64,000 nucleotides of DNA from Multifurca ochricompacta (lineage: Eukaryota > Basidiomycota > Agaricomycetes > Russulales > Russulaceae), in the NCBI GenBank assembly GCA_022496185.1, contig WTXG01000118.1, positions 50,527 through 114,526 of the forward strand, read 5' to 3'. Both the position numbers and the translations under genes were made by a program. Positions 10,975 to 19,034 of the stretch are shown one piece after another. Positions within the stretch are counted from its first letter, which is position 1. Each line of letters starts with the position of its first letter. The notes beneath the pieces are model-generated. The model saw only the letters and a program-made list of their open reading frames with translations. It was not told where the DNA came from and ran no database searches.

Positions 10975-11702
10975 TCAGAGCGGGTGCTAAGGCGGTATGT
11001 AGTCCACCCTTGGGCGTTCCAGGCGTAGAAGACTTGGTAGGCGGGGCGAAGGACAGCACGATCTAGACGGTAGTTGCGGATGTTCCTGTGGATCCAGTAA
11101 TACTCTTCAACTATTCCTGGAGCAGAGATAACAATGCGGAGTCGCCAAAGGAGATTCTCAAAGTACAGGGGGTCTGTGGTGATACGGTTAGCTTCACTCA
11201 AGGGATGGTAGACGTCAAGGTGATTGGCTCTTTGAGTTGCAAGTTGGGCAGAGCAGTGAAGGTGGAATTCTCGTAGTTCACTGGGGTTTCGAGTTGGTAA
11301 TGTCCCAGAGACGTAGATATCGGTGGCAGGGTAGATGTGGTTGACCAGGTGAACAATGGAAGGGGATCGGGATCGGGACTGATCTGATTCTACAACTGGA
11401 AGGTTTAGGAAGGGTGTTGATGTCGAAGCGAGCTGGGTGGATGTTGGGGGAATAGGGGAATAGTTTAGATGGGCAAGGAAGGGCTCTGGGACAGGGGGAA
11501 GTGGTCGCTCTGGTGGGGGTGCACTGGGACTGGGATGGGTTTGTGCTCTTTGCCTCCTAGTGGTGTGATGAGGGGCAGGTGTGGCCGGTGTATCGTTACT
11601 GCTACGTCTTCTAGGGTTTCTTCTTCTATCTTGGGGGGAGTTGGACTGACTTCTTCTGTGTTGGGACGCCAGGTTGATAGCCCAGTCAGTAATACTAGCC
11701 AC
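10971..11702 (-). CDS. E2 ORF c, unknown function, before gag
   Basis: A 243-residue frame whose stop overlaps the gag ATG (ATGA), a layout suited to termination-reinitiation. The N-terminal third is rich in Arg, Ser and Pro; the C-terminal half is more globular, rich in aromatic and leucine residues. No ATG starts it; the first candidate is GTG in the context ATCGTGG (A at -3, G at +4). No motif is recognised. It is intact, with no stop or shift. The E11 copy is lost beyond the E12 insertion, so its conservation cannot be tested in the window. Confidence 0.65.
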   Translation of the reverse strand: MASITDWAINLASQHRRSQSNSPQDRRRNPRRRSSNDTPATPAPHHTTRRQRAQTHPSPSAPPPERPLPPVPEPFLAHLNYSPIPPTSTQLASTSTPFLNLPVVESDQSRSRSPSIVHLVNHIYPATDIYVSGTLPTRNPSELREFHLHCSAQLATQRANHLDVYHPLSEANRITTDPLYFENLLWRLRIVISAPGIVEEYYWIHRNIRNYRLDRAVLRPAYQVFYAWNAQGWTTYRLSTRSE

Positions 11703-11794
11703 GATGCAAAGGAGTCTCTTTTTATTCCCTTTTCCTACTTAGATTGAGTAATGCGAAGGTAAGTATGTATCAAAGGCAGAAGGCCTCCACAACA

Positions 11795-12736
11795 CTATGC
11801 CTGGGGGGTAGGGGGGGTTTCTGGGCGATAATTACAGGTGCAAAGATCAATCTCACAGAGGCAGTGCCGTCTGGGTACAGGAGAACTCTCTTCAAAGTCC
11901 GAGGTATTTTCTGTGGGAGTTTCAAGGTCAGACCAGGTGGTAGTAGTACCAATTAAGGCTGTCTGGATCTGGGTGAGGCGTTCTTCTTCTTGAGTGACTG
12001 CTGCAAGGGAAAGGGTAGGGAATGTGAGCTCTTCTGGTTCTGGGGAGGGGGAGAGTTCAGCGTAGGTAGGGAGATAAGGGGGGTCTGTGAAGATGGGAGG
12101 GTTGACAAGGAATGGGCAATGGTTACGAGAGGTGGTCTCCCAGTAATCAGCAGTCCACAGGTATTCAATTTGTATGCCTTCTGTTTCTACCAGTCGCCAG
12201 CCAGAGGGGGAGGGAGCGGAGTGGAGGCGGATCTCGTCAAAGGTGAGATTAATTCTTATGTGGTCCAAACGAAAGGTAGAGAGGTAATAAAGACGTTCCC
12301 CTCTGAGCACAAGTGTTTCAAGTTCTGGGATGCGAGGAGGGATGTGCTCTTTCCAAAGATATTCGTCGTTGACACAGATCAGGAGTGTTTCAAGGGGGTC
12401 CCCTGTGGAATGGGTGAGCTGAGCAAGGTGCCAGTAAAGGAGTTGGTGTTGGGAGTCTCGGGGAATGCTTTGGCAAGGTCCGGACAGGAATTGGTTGTAC
12501 TGGGTTTGAGTGAGAACTCGCCCAAATGGGAGGAGAAGACGAAGGGGTAGATAGATAGTATCAACGTCACACCAGCCTTCTGCTTGTCCGTCGTCGTGGA
12601 GGGTGCTGATGAGGGGTTCTGGGTACAGGAGGGCGAGTTGTGCTTCTCTGTGAAGTTGGAAAAGGTGGTCAAATTGTCTTTGGACCCGTCGGAGGCGGTC
12701 TTCTCTTTCTGTGGGGAAGGACACTATTTTCCGCAC
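11795..12736 (-). CDS. E2 ORF b, unknown function, conserved in E11
   Basis: A 313-residue frame with a homologue at 62436-63376 in E11 that is alike over almost its whole length, so it is a real family gene. It starts with a basic amphipathic stretch, has a Leu/Trp/Tyr-rich middle and an acidic, threonine-rich C-terminal part, and ends with a cysteine cluster (CLCEIDLCTC) that could bind metal. No ATG starts it. I recognise no catalytic motif. It lies 53 bases after the end of ORF a. Confidence 0.75.
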   Translation of the reverse strand: MRKIVSFPTEREDRLRRVQRQFDHLFQLHREAQLALLYPEPLISTLHDDGQAEGWCDVDTIYLPLRLLLPFGRVLTQTQYNQFLSGPCQSIPRDSQHQLLYWHLAQLTHSTGDPLETLLICVNDEYLWKEHIPPRIPELETLVLRGERLYYLSTFRLDHIRINLTFDEIRLHSAPSPSGWRLVETEGIQIEYLWTADYWETTSRNHCPFLVNPPIFTDPPYLPTYAELSPSPEPEELTFPTLSLAAVTQEEERLTQIQTALIGTTTTWSDLETPTENTSDFEESSPVPRRHCLCEIDLCTCNYRPETPPTPQA

Positions 12737-12789
12737 CCAAGAACTCTTTTATTTACAAGGAACCTCTACAGTTATGCACAACGTACTGT

Positions 12790-13880
12790 TTAGAGGTTGA
12801 TATCAAAGTCTATATCTTCAAAGCAAGGGTACCCGTCTGAAGGGTGTATGGGAAGGAAAGGGAGGGGGTTGGTGGGTAGACGAACAGGGGAAACTAAAGG
12901 GACAAGCTCCAGATGGTCTCTAAGTATATCTCGTACTGTGAAGTATCTTTCTTCTACTAGGACCCCAATGTCAGTGAAGTTAAGGGTGCCAAACAAAGAG
13001 AGGAAGCGTCCGTCCAGAAGATCAAAGCCTTGGAGCAGTACTCTAGCCCCACTGAAGACGTCCTGGAGTTCTGGGGAGAGGGAGCGATGAAGGCGGGCAA
13101 TGGAAGCGTTCCAGGAATAGACAAGGAGGCCCTTGGGGAAGGTAAGAATGTTGGGGGCCAAGAACCCTACCTTGGCACAGAGATTGATGTTTACAAAGTG
13201 GGAGGGGGGGTAATAAGTGGAACGAAGGAAGCGATCAATACGAGGGCGAATAGGAACGATATGGAAGTGAGGAAAGCGGAAAGAAATGAGCACACCAGGA
13301 AGGTAATTAGCTCTATGCTCAAGCACGTCCAGGAAGCAGGGATATTGATCAAAAAGGCTGGTCTCTCTCGAGAACTGACTGGGCACCCAAGATTCTTGAT
13401 TACCGTCAATCGAATGGTAGATAAGAAATTGGTGAGGGTTGGTTGGATGGTCAAGGCACACAGGACGATGAAGGTGAAGAGCAGGAGGTGCTGGAGGATG
13501 GTCAGTGCCAGGGTGGCGAGGGGAGAGAGCGTTTGCAGTGGTGGGAGGGGGTGGGGCAGGGGTTGGAAGGCGAATATAGCGAGGAGGGGGGGTACCAAAG
13601 GTGTTGGACGCGTTCAGAAGACCTGGGGGAGCAAGGGGAGGTAGTTGGAGGGTGGGGGAGGGCACAGGGAAAGGGTGAAGTTCTGGGAGTTCCAGAGGAG
13701 GCAAAACCGACGAAGGGGGGCAGGGGATGCTGTGGCAGCTGCTTCTACTAAGGCAGCAAAGTTGAGGATTTCGTGGGGGGGGTAAGCTCGTAGGGGGGGG
13801 AGTCTGCTTGATCCGAAGAGTTGGTCAAAGGGGAGCTGTTCTGGGACACTAGGGCACTTGTCAGTCACTGTCTGCTGCAA
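12790..13880 (-). pseudogene. E2 ORF a, unknown function, conserved in E11
   Basis: The main frame (13704-12790, about 304 residues) matches 61456-62367 in E11 closely. It has a Pro-rich N-terminal region followed by a globular part with motifs such as LIYHSIDG, QESWVP and GFDLLDGRF. An open N-terminal extension reaches 13880 in another frame and joins the main frame by one extra C in a C run near 13700. No ATG is present. The product is unknown; its position just after the 5' LTR is where gag would normally begin. Confidence 0.7.
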
Positions 13881-13883
13881 AGG

Positions 13884-13893
13884 AGACTGTCCA
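13884..13893 (-). promoter_or_regulatory. E2 self-priming primer binding site
   Basis: In sense, TGGACAGTCT lies 2 nt after the 5' LTR end. It is exactly complementary to AGACTGTCCA in the LTR, 35 nt from the TATA box. A tRNA primer cannot be excluded because the site starts TGG, but the match to the RNA 5' end parallels the other families. Confidence 0.7.
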
Positions 13894-13895
13894 AA

Positions 13896-14478
13896 TGTTA
13901 CAACTCACTGTCGACTGTCTGGACAGTGGGTTGTATGCAAAGGGGAAGGGATTTGGAAGTGGGCAAAGGATGAGAGTGAGGGTGAAAGTGCAAGGGAGAC
14001 AAAGCGAACAGCTCAAGGGCAGGGGATGAGAAGCCTTCCACAAGGTGGGGCTAATCTCCTAGGTAATCAGGAACCGGATCACAAGTGGACAGTCTGGAGC
14101 TGTCCATTCTATTCCCAAAGGGTTTATATATGTAATTACAACCGGGACTTTGGTCTGTGCACCACTTTAGGGGAGGTTAACTTCGCTCTAACTCCCTACT
14201 GATCCACCAATGAGAATAGCCCCACTTTTGGGCTTAGGAATCCGCAGTCCGCAGTCCGCAGTCCGCAGTTTGTGCACTGCTGTTTAGACATTGTGGGGTT
14301 CTGTTAGTACTCTTCCCACAGGTCTCCAATTTGGCAGGAGTCCGGCCCTGGTCCGGACCGGCCCTTCTCTGGTCTTAATCTAGGGTTATCTTCGTCTCTG
14401 AGGGTTTTACAAGGTCTCTGGGAGCGTCTGAGGATTTCTGGGGGGTCAGGAGGTTTTCTAGGGTGTCAGTTCATGACA
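13896..14478 (-). repeat. E2 5' LTR
   Basis: Identical, as read, to 5171-5753. It contains the promoter for the minus-strand transcript (TATATAA, with the predicted start 35 nt on). Flanked on the right by the TSD AGGTC (14479-14483). Confidence 0.97.
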
Positions 14479-14483
14479 AGGTC

Positions 14484-16064
14484 CTCAAGCCGGAACACTT
14501 TCTTAGTGCGGCACGGGCACATTACCGCCCACAAGGTTCTCCCCTTACGGAACGCATAAAGAAGGCAGGAAGCAGGGAAGCAGAAGTCATAGAAGGATTA
14601 AAAACCCTTACCAAGACTGCTCCCAGCGCCTTGAGAGATGGCGTCAACCTTTGGGAAGAAGAAGATGGCCTAGTTTACTACAAAGGGAAACTTTATGTAC
14701 CCAACGTACCGGATCTCCGAAAAGACATTATTCGGGATTGTCACGATTCGGTTACAGCCGGTCACCCTGGAAAGAACGGGACCATCGAGTTGGTATCACG
14801 CTATTATTGGTGGCCCAGAATGGCACAATATGTTACGCGCTATGTCGAAGGATGCGACCGATGTCAGCGATATCGGATGGATAAGCACCCAGTCGCCCCT
14901 CTGCAACCACTGGAAGTTCCAGAAGGACCCTGGCAAACAATCGGAGTAGATCTGATCACAGGACTACCTTCCTCTTCCGGGAAAGATGCGATCCTAACAA
15001 TAGTGGATCATTATACGAAGCAAGTACATCTTTTCCCAGTCACAAGTGGTATTACAGCAGACGGCGTGGGAAAAATATACTTCGACCATGTATTCCCTCT
15101 GCATGGGATCCCCAAAAGTATTGTCAGTGACAGGGGTCCCCAGTTTGCAGCAAGGACCATGCGCGCCACCTTGAAGCGTTTAGGGGTGAACAGTAGTCTC
15201 ACCACAGCCTATCATCCACAAGCCAATGGTATGACAGAGCGTAAAAATCAAGAAATAGAACAATATTTACGACTCTTCATTGGTAAAAGACAGGATGATT
15301 GGATCGAGCTACTCCCCACGGCGGAGTTCGTATTAAACACGAGGAAGTCCTCAGCAACGGATCATACCCCATTTGAATTACTCTATGGGTATACCCCGGA
15401 CTTCACTATCCCCGCGGGACGTGCCACTGGCATCCCCAGTTTAGACCAACGCCTACAACAGTTACGTCTCGCCCGACGCGACACAGAGGCAGCTATGAGG
15501 CTTAGCAAGACACGTATGACTCGTGATCTAGCTCAATCAGGGCACAATTTCCCAAAAGAGGGAGATTATGTCTGGTTGCAGTCCAAAAACATTAAAATCC
15601 ACCAGCAGTCCCAGAAGCTTGGTCCCAAGCAGTTAGGACCTTTCAAAGTTCTGAAGAAACTTAGCGACCTGGATTACAAGTTGGACTTGCCTCCAGCACT
15701 GAAAGTCCACAACATATTCCATGTGGACCGCCTTAGTCTATACAAAGGCAATGACGTTAACGGGCTGATGCCCACGCCACCAGACCCCATTACCATAGAT
15801 GGTGAGGAAGAGTACGAAGTGGACCATATCAGAGATAGCAAAATGTTTGGTTGCACACTCAAGTTCCTTATCCGATGGAAGGGTTATGGAGAAGGCGAAG
15901 ATACGTGGGAACCGGAACGGAATCTAACCCATGCACAGGACTCCATTCAGAAGTTCTACCAACAGAACCCAGGAGCTCCTAGGAAGATTGCCGCAATCCA
16001 CTTCGCCACTGCCCCTTGGCAGCCCACACAACTCTATACGGCTTACGAGGACGTTACGCCCTAG
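14484..16064 (+). pseudogene. pol: E1 Pol, integrase and chromodomain part
   Basis: Continues the E1 pol frame directly after the E2 insertion and its TSD. The zinc-binding HHCC region spans about 14735-14870 (HDSVTAGHPG to CDRCQRY). The DDE core includes DLITGLPSS near 14948, SDRGPQFA near 15125 and the glutamate in MTERKNQE near 15233. The C-terminal chromodomain (FLIRWKGYGEGEDTWEPE, near 15865) precedes the stop TAG at 16062-16064. The segment is intact; only the insertion and the upstream stop inactivate it. Confidence 0.93.
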
Positions 16065-16075
16065 GAGGGGGGTAA
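16063..16075 (+). promoter_or_regulatory. E1 polypurine tract
   Basis: AGGAGGGGGGTAA directly before the 3' LTR is the expected plus-strand primer. G4 (E6) has a similar tract ending GGGGGTAA. Confidence 0.8.
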
Positions 16076-16653
16076 TGTCACGGCTCTATTTATTTTTCCT
16101 TTTCTTTTCTCCCTTTTGGATCACATGACTGTGGGAAGATTACCCAGCAGTCTCAACACGTGATCATGGGAATGTAGTCGTGACATGGATCATGTGACCG
16201 AGTCACATGTAATAGTCACATGCTGCTTAGTCAGCACAAGAGCCACTCAACAATAACAAGTCGATCCCCTATTGTGTTTACCACAATAGGCAAGGCTCCA
16301 CAGTCCAGACGGTTCTAGACCAAGTGGAGCTGTTATCAAGATAAGAGGAGTCCAGCCTAGAAGGTTCTAGGTAAGTGGAGCTCTAGATAAGGGCCCAGGT
16401 TGGGCCATGGCCAATTTTAGCACAGAACCACATGTATCAGTAGATAGACGTGTTCCAGACCTAAGGGCTAGATTACATATCAGTTATCTACTCCACAGTG
16501 ACGTCATTATGACATCACACTGTGGAGCATGATCAGTCAGCAGAGTAAAGCAGCTTACGAATCACAGAGATAAGGCTCAGTCAGCAATACAGCTGACTGA
16601 TACTTGCTGATTCTTGCTTACACTTACTGCTTACCTCGTTACACTGAGAAATG

Positions 16654-16697
16654 TATATAAGACCCTCTGTAACAGCCTGTAGCCCCCATCTTGTCCT
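16654..16697 (+). promoter_or_regulatory. E1 LTR core promoter and predicted RNA start
   Basis: TATATAA at 16654-16660; 34 nt further, ATCTTGTCCT (16688-16697) is the sequence complementary to the primer site at 202-211. In the Tf1 model that sequence is the RNA 5' end, so start and TATA spacing support each other. Confidence 0.7.
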
Positions 16698-16710
16698 CTT
16701 GGGGCTGCAG

Positions 16711-16809
16711 GTGAGTAACTGTCTACACGAGTTTGATACATAGTGCTAATGGTATCACTGCCTCCCTGTGTGACTCGATCCTTTGGATCTTGTCCTCTTG
16801 GGGCTGCAG
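16711..16809 (+). other. Candidate intron in the E1 LTR
   Basis: The first copy of the 23-bp repeat ends in CAG and is followed by GTGAGT. A branch-like TGCTAATGG lies near 16744-16752. The second copy of the repeat ends in CAG at 16809. Splicing would give the repeat once, followed by CTTCTTCC. Length 99 bp. This is inference from splice signals only. Confidence 0.45.
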
Positions 16810-16983
16810 CTTCTTCCAGTTTCAGAACGCCGTCATTGTGGTTGAATAAACCACAGTGGGTGACACAGTTCCTGGTCATTGCTTGACGCGTGACGTTTGC
16901 CTCCGCGGTACGCCCAACGACTTAGGTCACTTCCATTTTTGCCCTTCCTGTTTCTAAGTGTACACGGAGCTTCACCCGTTACA

Positions 16984-17542
16984 CATATCTCCTTGACCGG
17001 GATGGACCAGGCTGAGTGTCTGAAATGCGTGAAGCAAGTAAAGAACTTGCACACATTTCATTTTATGGGTAACCTGGGTATCAAAACAAATATCCAGGGG
17101 TTACCCCTGCCAATAACTATGCATTTGTCAATTATTTTGCATTCTATGCAGTTATCTGACAGGCTTTTCATCAATGTTCTATAACATCAATCTAATCATC
17201 TTTGTATATTGGGGTGGATTTTAGTTGCGCTTGTATAAAATTGAAACCAGAATAATAAAACAACAATAGAATAATGAATTATCTTAATCTTATGAAAATA
17301 AAACAGGAATCTTTGAAGGATCCTGAGTAGCCACAAATGAATGCATTGTGTATCTCCTTGACCGGGATGTCCCGGGCTGGTTATCCAAAATGCGCGATGC
17401 AAGCAAAGAACTTGCATGCATTTACACACAGGTAACCCACAGGTGACCCACGGGTAACCCGCGGGTTACCCATACCCATAGCGACGGGTACAGGTACAGG
17501 TACCAATGAAGATACCCGGGGGTTACCCCTGCTATTCACTAA
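16984..17542. other. Spacer with a degenerate direct repeat and GGTAACC-rich DNA
   Basis: No gene. Two diverged copies of a roughly 75-bp unit starting ATCTCCTTGACCGGGAT (about 16986 and 17353) each precede DNA rich in GGTAACC/GGTTACC words. A perfect 20-bp palindrome lies at 17452-17471. Between the copies (about 17170-17330) is AT-rich DNA with no repeat I can identify. It joins the E4 fragment at 17543 without a recognisable terminus. It could be another mobile element, host DNA, or both. Confidence 0.5.
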
Positions 17543-17594
17543 TGGCCACCTACAACTTGTGGTGTTCTGTGTCTTCCTTCCACTTGGAGGAAGG
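17543..17594 (+). mobile_element. E4 fragment 1 (old copia, family C1, gag)
   Basis: 52 bp matching the gag of E3 at about 19411-19462, ending at the E3 insertion with TSD GAAGG (17590-17594). Its sequence resumes at 31592. E4's own 5' LTR and leader are not in the window. Confidence 0.85.
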
Positions 17595-17858
17595 TGTTGA
17601 ACACAGAAGATGTTCGGTGATGCTTCAGGCATCAGGTGATTAGATTAGCTACTTTGTAGATTAGATTAGATACCGGAGTTTCGGACTATTTACATTATCA
17701 TTATTACTTTCTTTCTCACATTCCGCAGTAGCTGACTGATACACCATGTAACATGTGATTTCTGTAGTGGCCAATGGCCTTTCTCCCTCTATTTGTTGTT
17801 TGGACTTTGTCCGGCACTTGTGGACTTATTCCCAGTGCACAGACCATCCCTTAGATAG

Positions 17859-17920
17859 TATATAAGGGTGTCTGTTTCGTCTCTTACACTTCAGAGTTTC
17901 TTCTACCTCTGAAGTGTAAG
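17859..17920 (+). promoter_or_regulatory. C1 core promoter with inverted repeat around the RNA start
   Basis: TATATAA at 17859-17865; the predicted start is AGAG at 17893, 34 nt on, where the repeated segment also begins. A 14-bp perfect inverted repeat (17883-17896 with 17907-17920, loop of 10) spans the start and includes the GTAAG of the splice donor. Both features are kept in C2 (E10). Confidence 0.6.
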
Positions 17921-17968
17921 TCGTCCTCTCTACTATCATCACTACCTTGAGACTAACTCTGTATATAG
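17916..17968 (+). other. Candidate 53-bp intron in the E3 LTR
   Basis: GTAAGT donor at 17916, ACTAAC branch point at 17952-17957 and TATAG acceptor at 17968, typical of short fungal introns. The flanking exon pieces (17893-17915 and 17969-17985) occur joined, without the intron, at 18005-18044, which is direct sequence evidence that this segment is spliced. E10 has the equivalent 54-bp intron. Confidence 0.75.
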
Positions 17969-18004
17969 AACTTGTCTTTGTCTAGGTGTGTAGTATAGTG
18001 TAAT

Positions 18005-18044
18005 AGAGTTTCTTCTACCTCTGAAGTAACTTGTCTTTGTCTAG
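18005..18044 (+). repeat. Intron-less copy of the RNA start inside the E3 LTR
   Basis: These 40 bp equal 17893-17915 joined to 17969-17985 with no mismatch. They begin at the predicted RNA start and end at CTAG. The 3' LTR copy of this repeat is where E5 inserted. Confidence 0.85.
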
Positions 18045-18096
18045 CTTAACCCGCTAAACTTTACAGTCAGTATGCTGCGCACATGCCTGTTTCACA

Positions 18097-18110
18097 GGTT
18101 ATGGGCCCTG
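18097..18110 (+). promoter_or_regulatory. E3 primer binding site, initiator tRNA-Met anticodon arm
   Basis: GGTTATGGGCCCTG directly follows the LTR. It is complementary to CAGGGCCCAUAACC, the anticodon stem-loop of an initiator tRNA-Met with C33, as in half-tRNA priming by Drosophila copia. The same 14 bases follow the LTRs of E10 and E7. Confidence 0.75.
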
Positions 18111-19034
18111 AGCACGCTTAACTGATCTGTCTCTTTATTTTTTGATCAGTCCAACACCTTCTTCAAGCTCACCAGCTTCAAGACTTCCAATTTCCCAATC
18201 AGTCTAACAGTGAGCTTCGAATTCTTCCCCCTTTGCCCTTAACTGTCCACAAGGTGGTGCGCTTTATGTGCCCACCTTGATCTGTCTGGCTAGTCCCTCA
18301 GGGGATTCTTGCAAGAGGTGATGAGGGACCCTAAGCGGGTGAAACACCTTAAGTTCCTCGTGTGCGCTCTAAGTAAATAGTATTCTTAGTTGTAGCTGGG
18401 TTTTCGTCCCATCCATAGTCTTAGTAGGCCCCTTGCCCAGAAGGCTTGGAGCTATAGGTTCAGTCAATGCTTGGCTCGATCCGTAAGCCAGGTTTAGCGA
18501 CCTGCTGGTAGAGTTTAGGGTCTAGAACAAGGCATGGGTAGTCACTCCCATGACGCTTGGGCTCGATACAAGTAGGCTTGAACTACTATAGTATGTACAC
18601 AGTAGCTAGAGGGTTTTGTCTCTAGGCAGAAGTACCCGCTGCTTTCATTGGGGGTCCGCCCCAACTAGAGGAAACCTAATAGTCTACTATAGTCATGGCC
18701 CCAAACATCTAGGGCTTAATCATGGACTCCACCACCAGCACTAGAGGAAGGGCTCTATACCCTTTGTCTCTAGTGGAACTTGCGGTTGGCTCCTCCATGA
18801 CATGACTCCCCTTCTATTTACACAGTATCCGCCTGATGTGGCCTTGGGATCTGTTGTAGAATGGGGTTAGACAGCTTACTATACTACTTAGAAGTCGCAC
18901 ATCAGAGGCAGGACTTTTTTAAGTTCTGAAGCATAGCGCCACAGAGTGGACGGGCCCTCTTCAATGAGACCTGGACAACTGGTTCTAACTGCTCCTTGGA
19001 ACCAGGATCAACCTTTTTAAATCATCTCATCTCA
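18111..19034 (+). other. E3 structured untranslated leader
   Basis: About 920 bases without coding potential, homologous to the E10 leader (59251-60175) although the LTRs differ. One block of about 65 nt (near 18510-18575) is identical in both. Paired regions: 18620-18625 with 18665-18670, 18648-18653 with 18659-18664, 18739-18746 with 18768-18775, and 18720-18726 with 18794-18800. Several pairs change on both sides between E3 and E10. Likely an RNA packaging, dimerisation or translation signal. Confidence 0.65.

Larger units (their letters stand above)
5171..14478 (-). mobile_element. E2: Ty3/gypsy chromovirus, family G2, inserted in E1 pol
   Basis: A complete element in the minus orientation with LTRs at 5171-5753 and 13896-14478 (583 bp each, identical as read) and TSD AGGTC at 5166-5170 and 14479-14483. 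From its 5' end (right) it carries three ORFs of unknown function, then gag, then pol with a chromodomain. The identical LTRs point to a recent insertion, yet several genes carry single-base frameshifts. The related E11 has the same first two extra ORFs. Confidence 0.97.
1..16983 (+). mobile_element. E1: Ty3/gypsy chromovirus, family G1, split by E2
   Basis: The first 199 bases are the end of an LTR whose full copy lies at 16076-16983, so the window opens inside the 5' LTR. Between them lie a leader, gag, and pol with protease, RT, RNase H, integrase and a C-terminal chromodomain, the order of Ty3/gypsy chromoviruses. Pol is interrupted by E2 at 5171-14478. Without E2 and its duplicated AGGTC, and with a full 5' LTR, the element would be about 8.4 kb. 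It is defective: TGA stops in gag (1419) and pol (4400), plus the insertion. The 5' TSD lies outside the window. Confidence 0.95.
16076..16983 (+). repeat. E1 3' LTR, full length
   Basis: 908 bp, TGTCACGG to CCCGTTACA. U3 contains several CACATG/CATGTGA-type motifs (about 16120-16225). A 23-bp direct repeat lies at 16688-16710 and 16787-16809. The base after the LTR starts CATAT, the expected TSD, but the other copy is outside the window. Confidence 0.95.
17595..18096 (+). repeat. E3 5' LTR
   Basis: 502 bp, TGTTGAACAC to GTTTCACA. U3 has CCAAT-like and CATGTGA words, then TATATAA at 17859. R contains a candidate intron and a spliced copy of the same region. The E12 LTR (63377-63878) has the same length. 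Confidence 0.97.

Noticed and set aside
18641..18664. tRNA-like or rRNA-like gene in the copia leader
   Set aside because: The stems do not make a cloverleaf with T and D arms, and no CCA-type acceptor or A/B box was found. It is better read as a leader structure.
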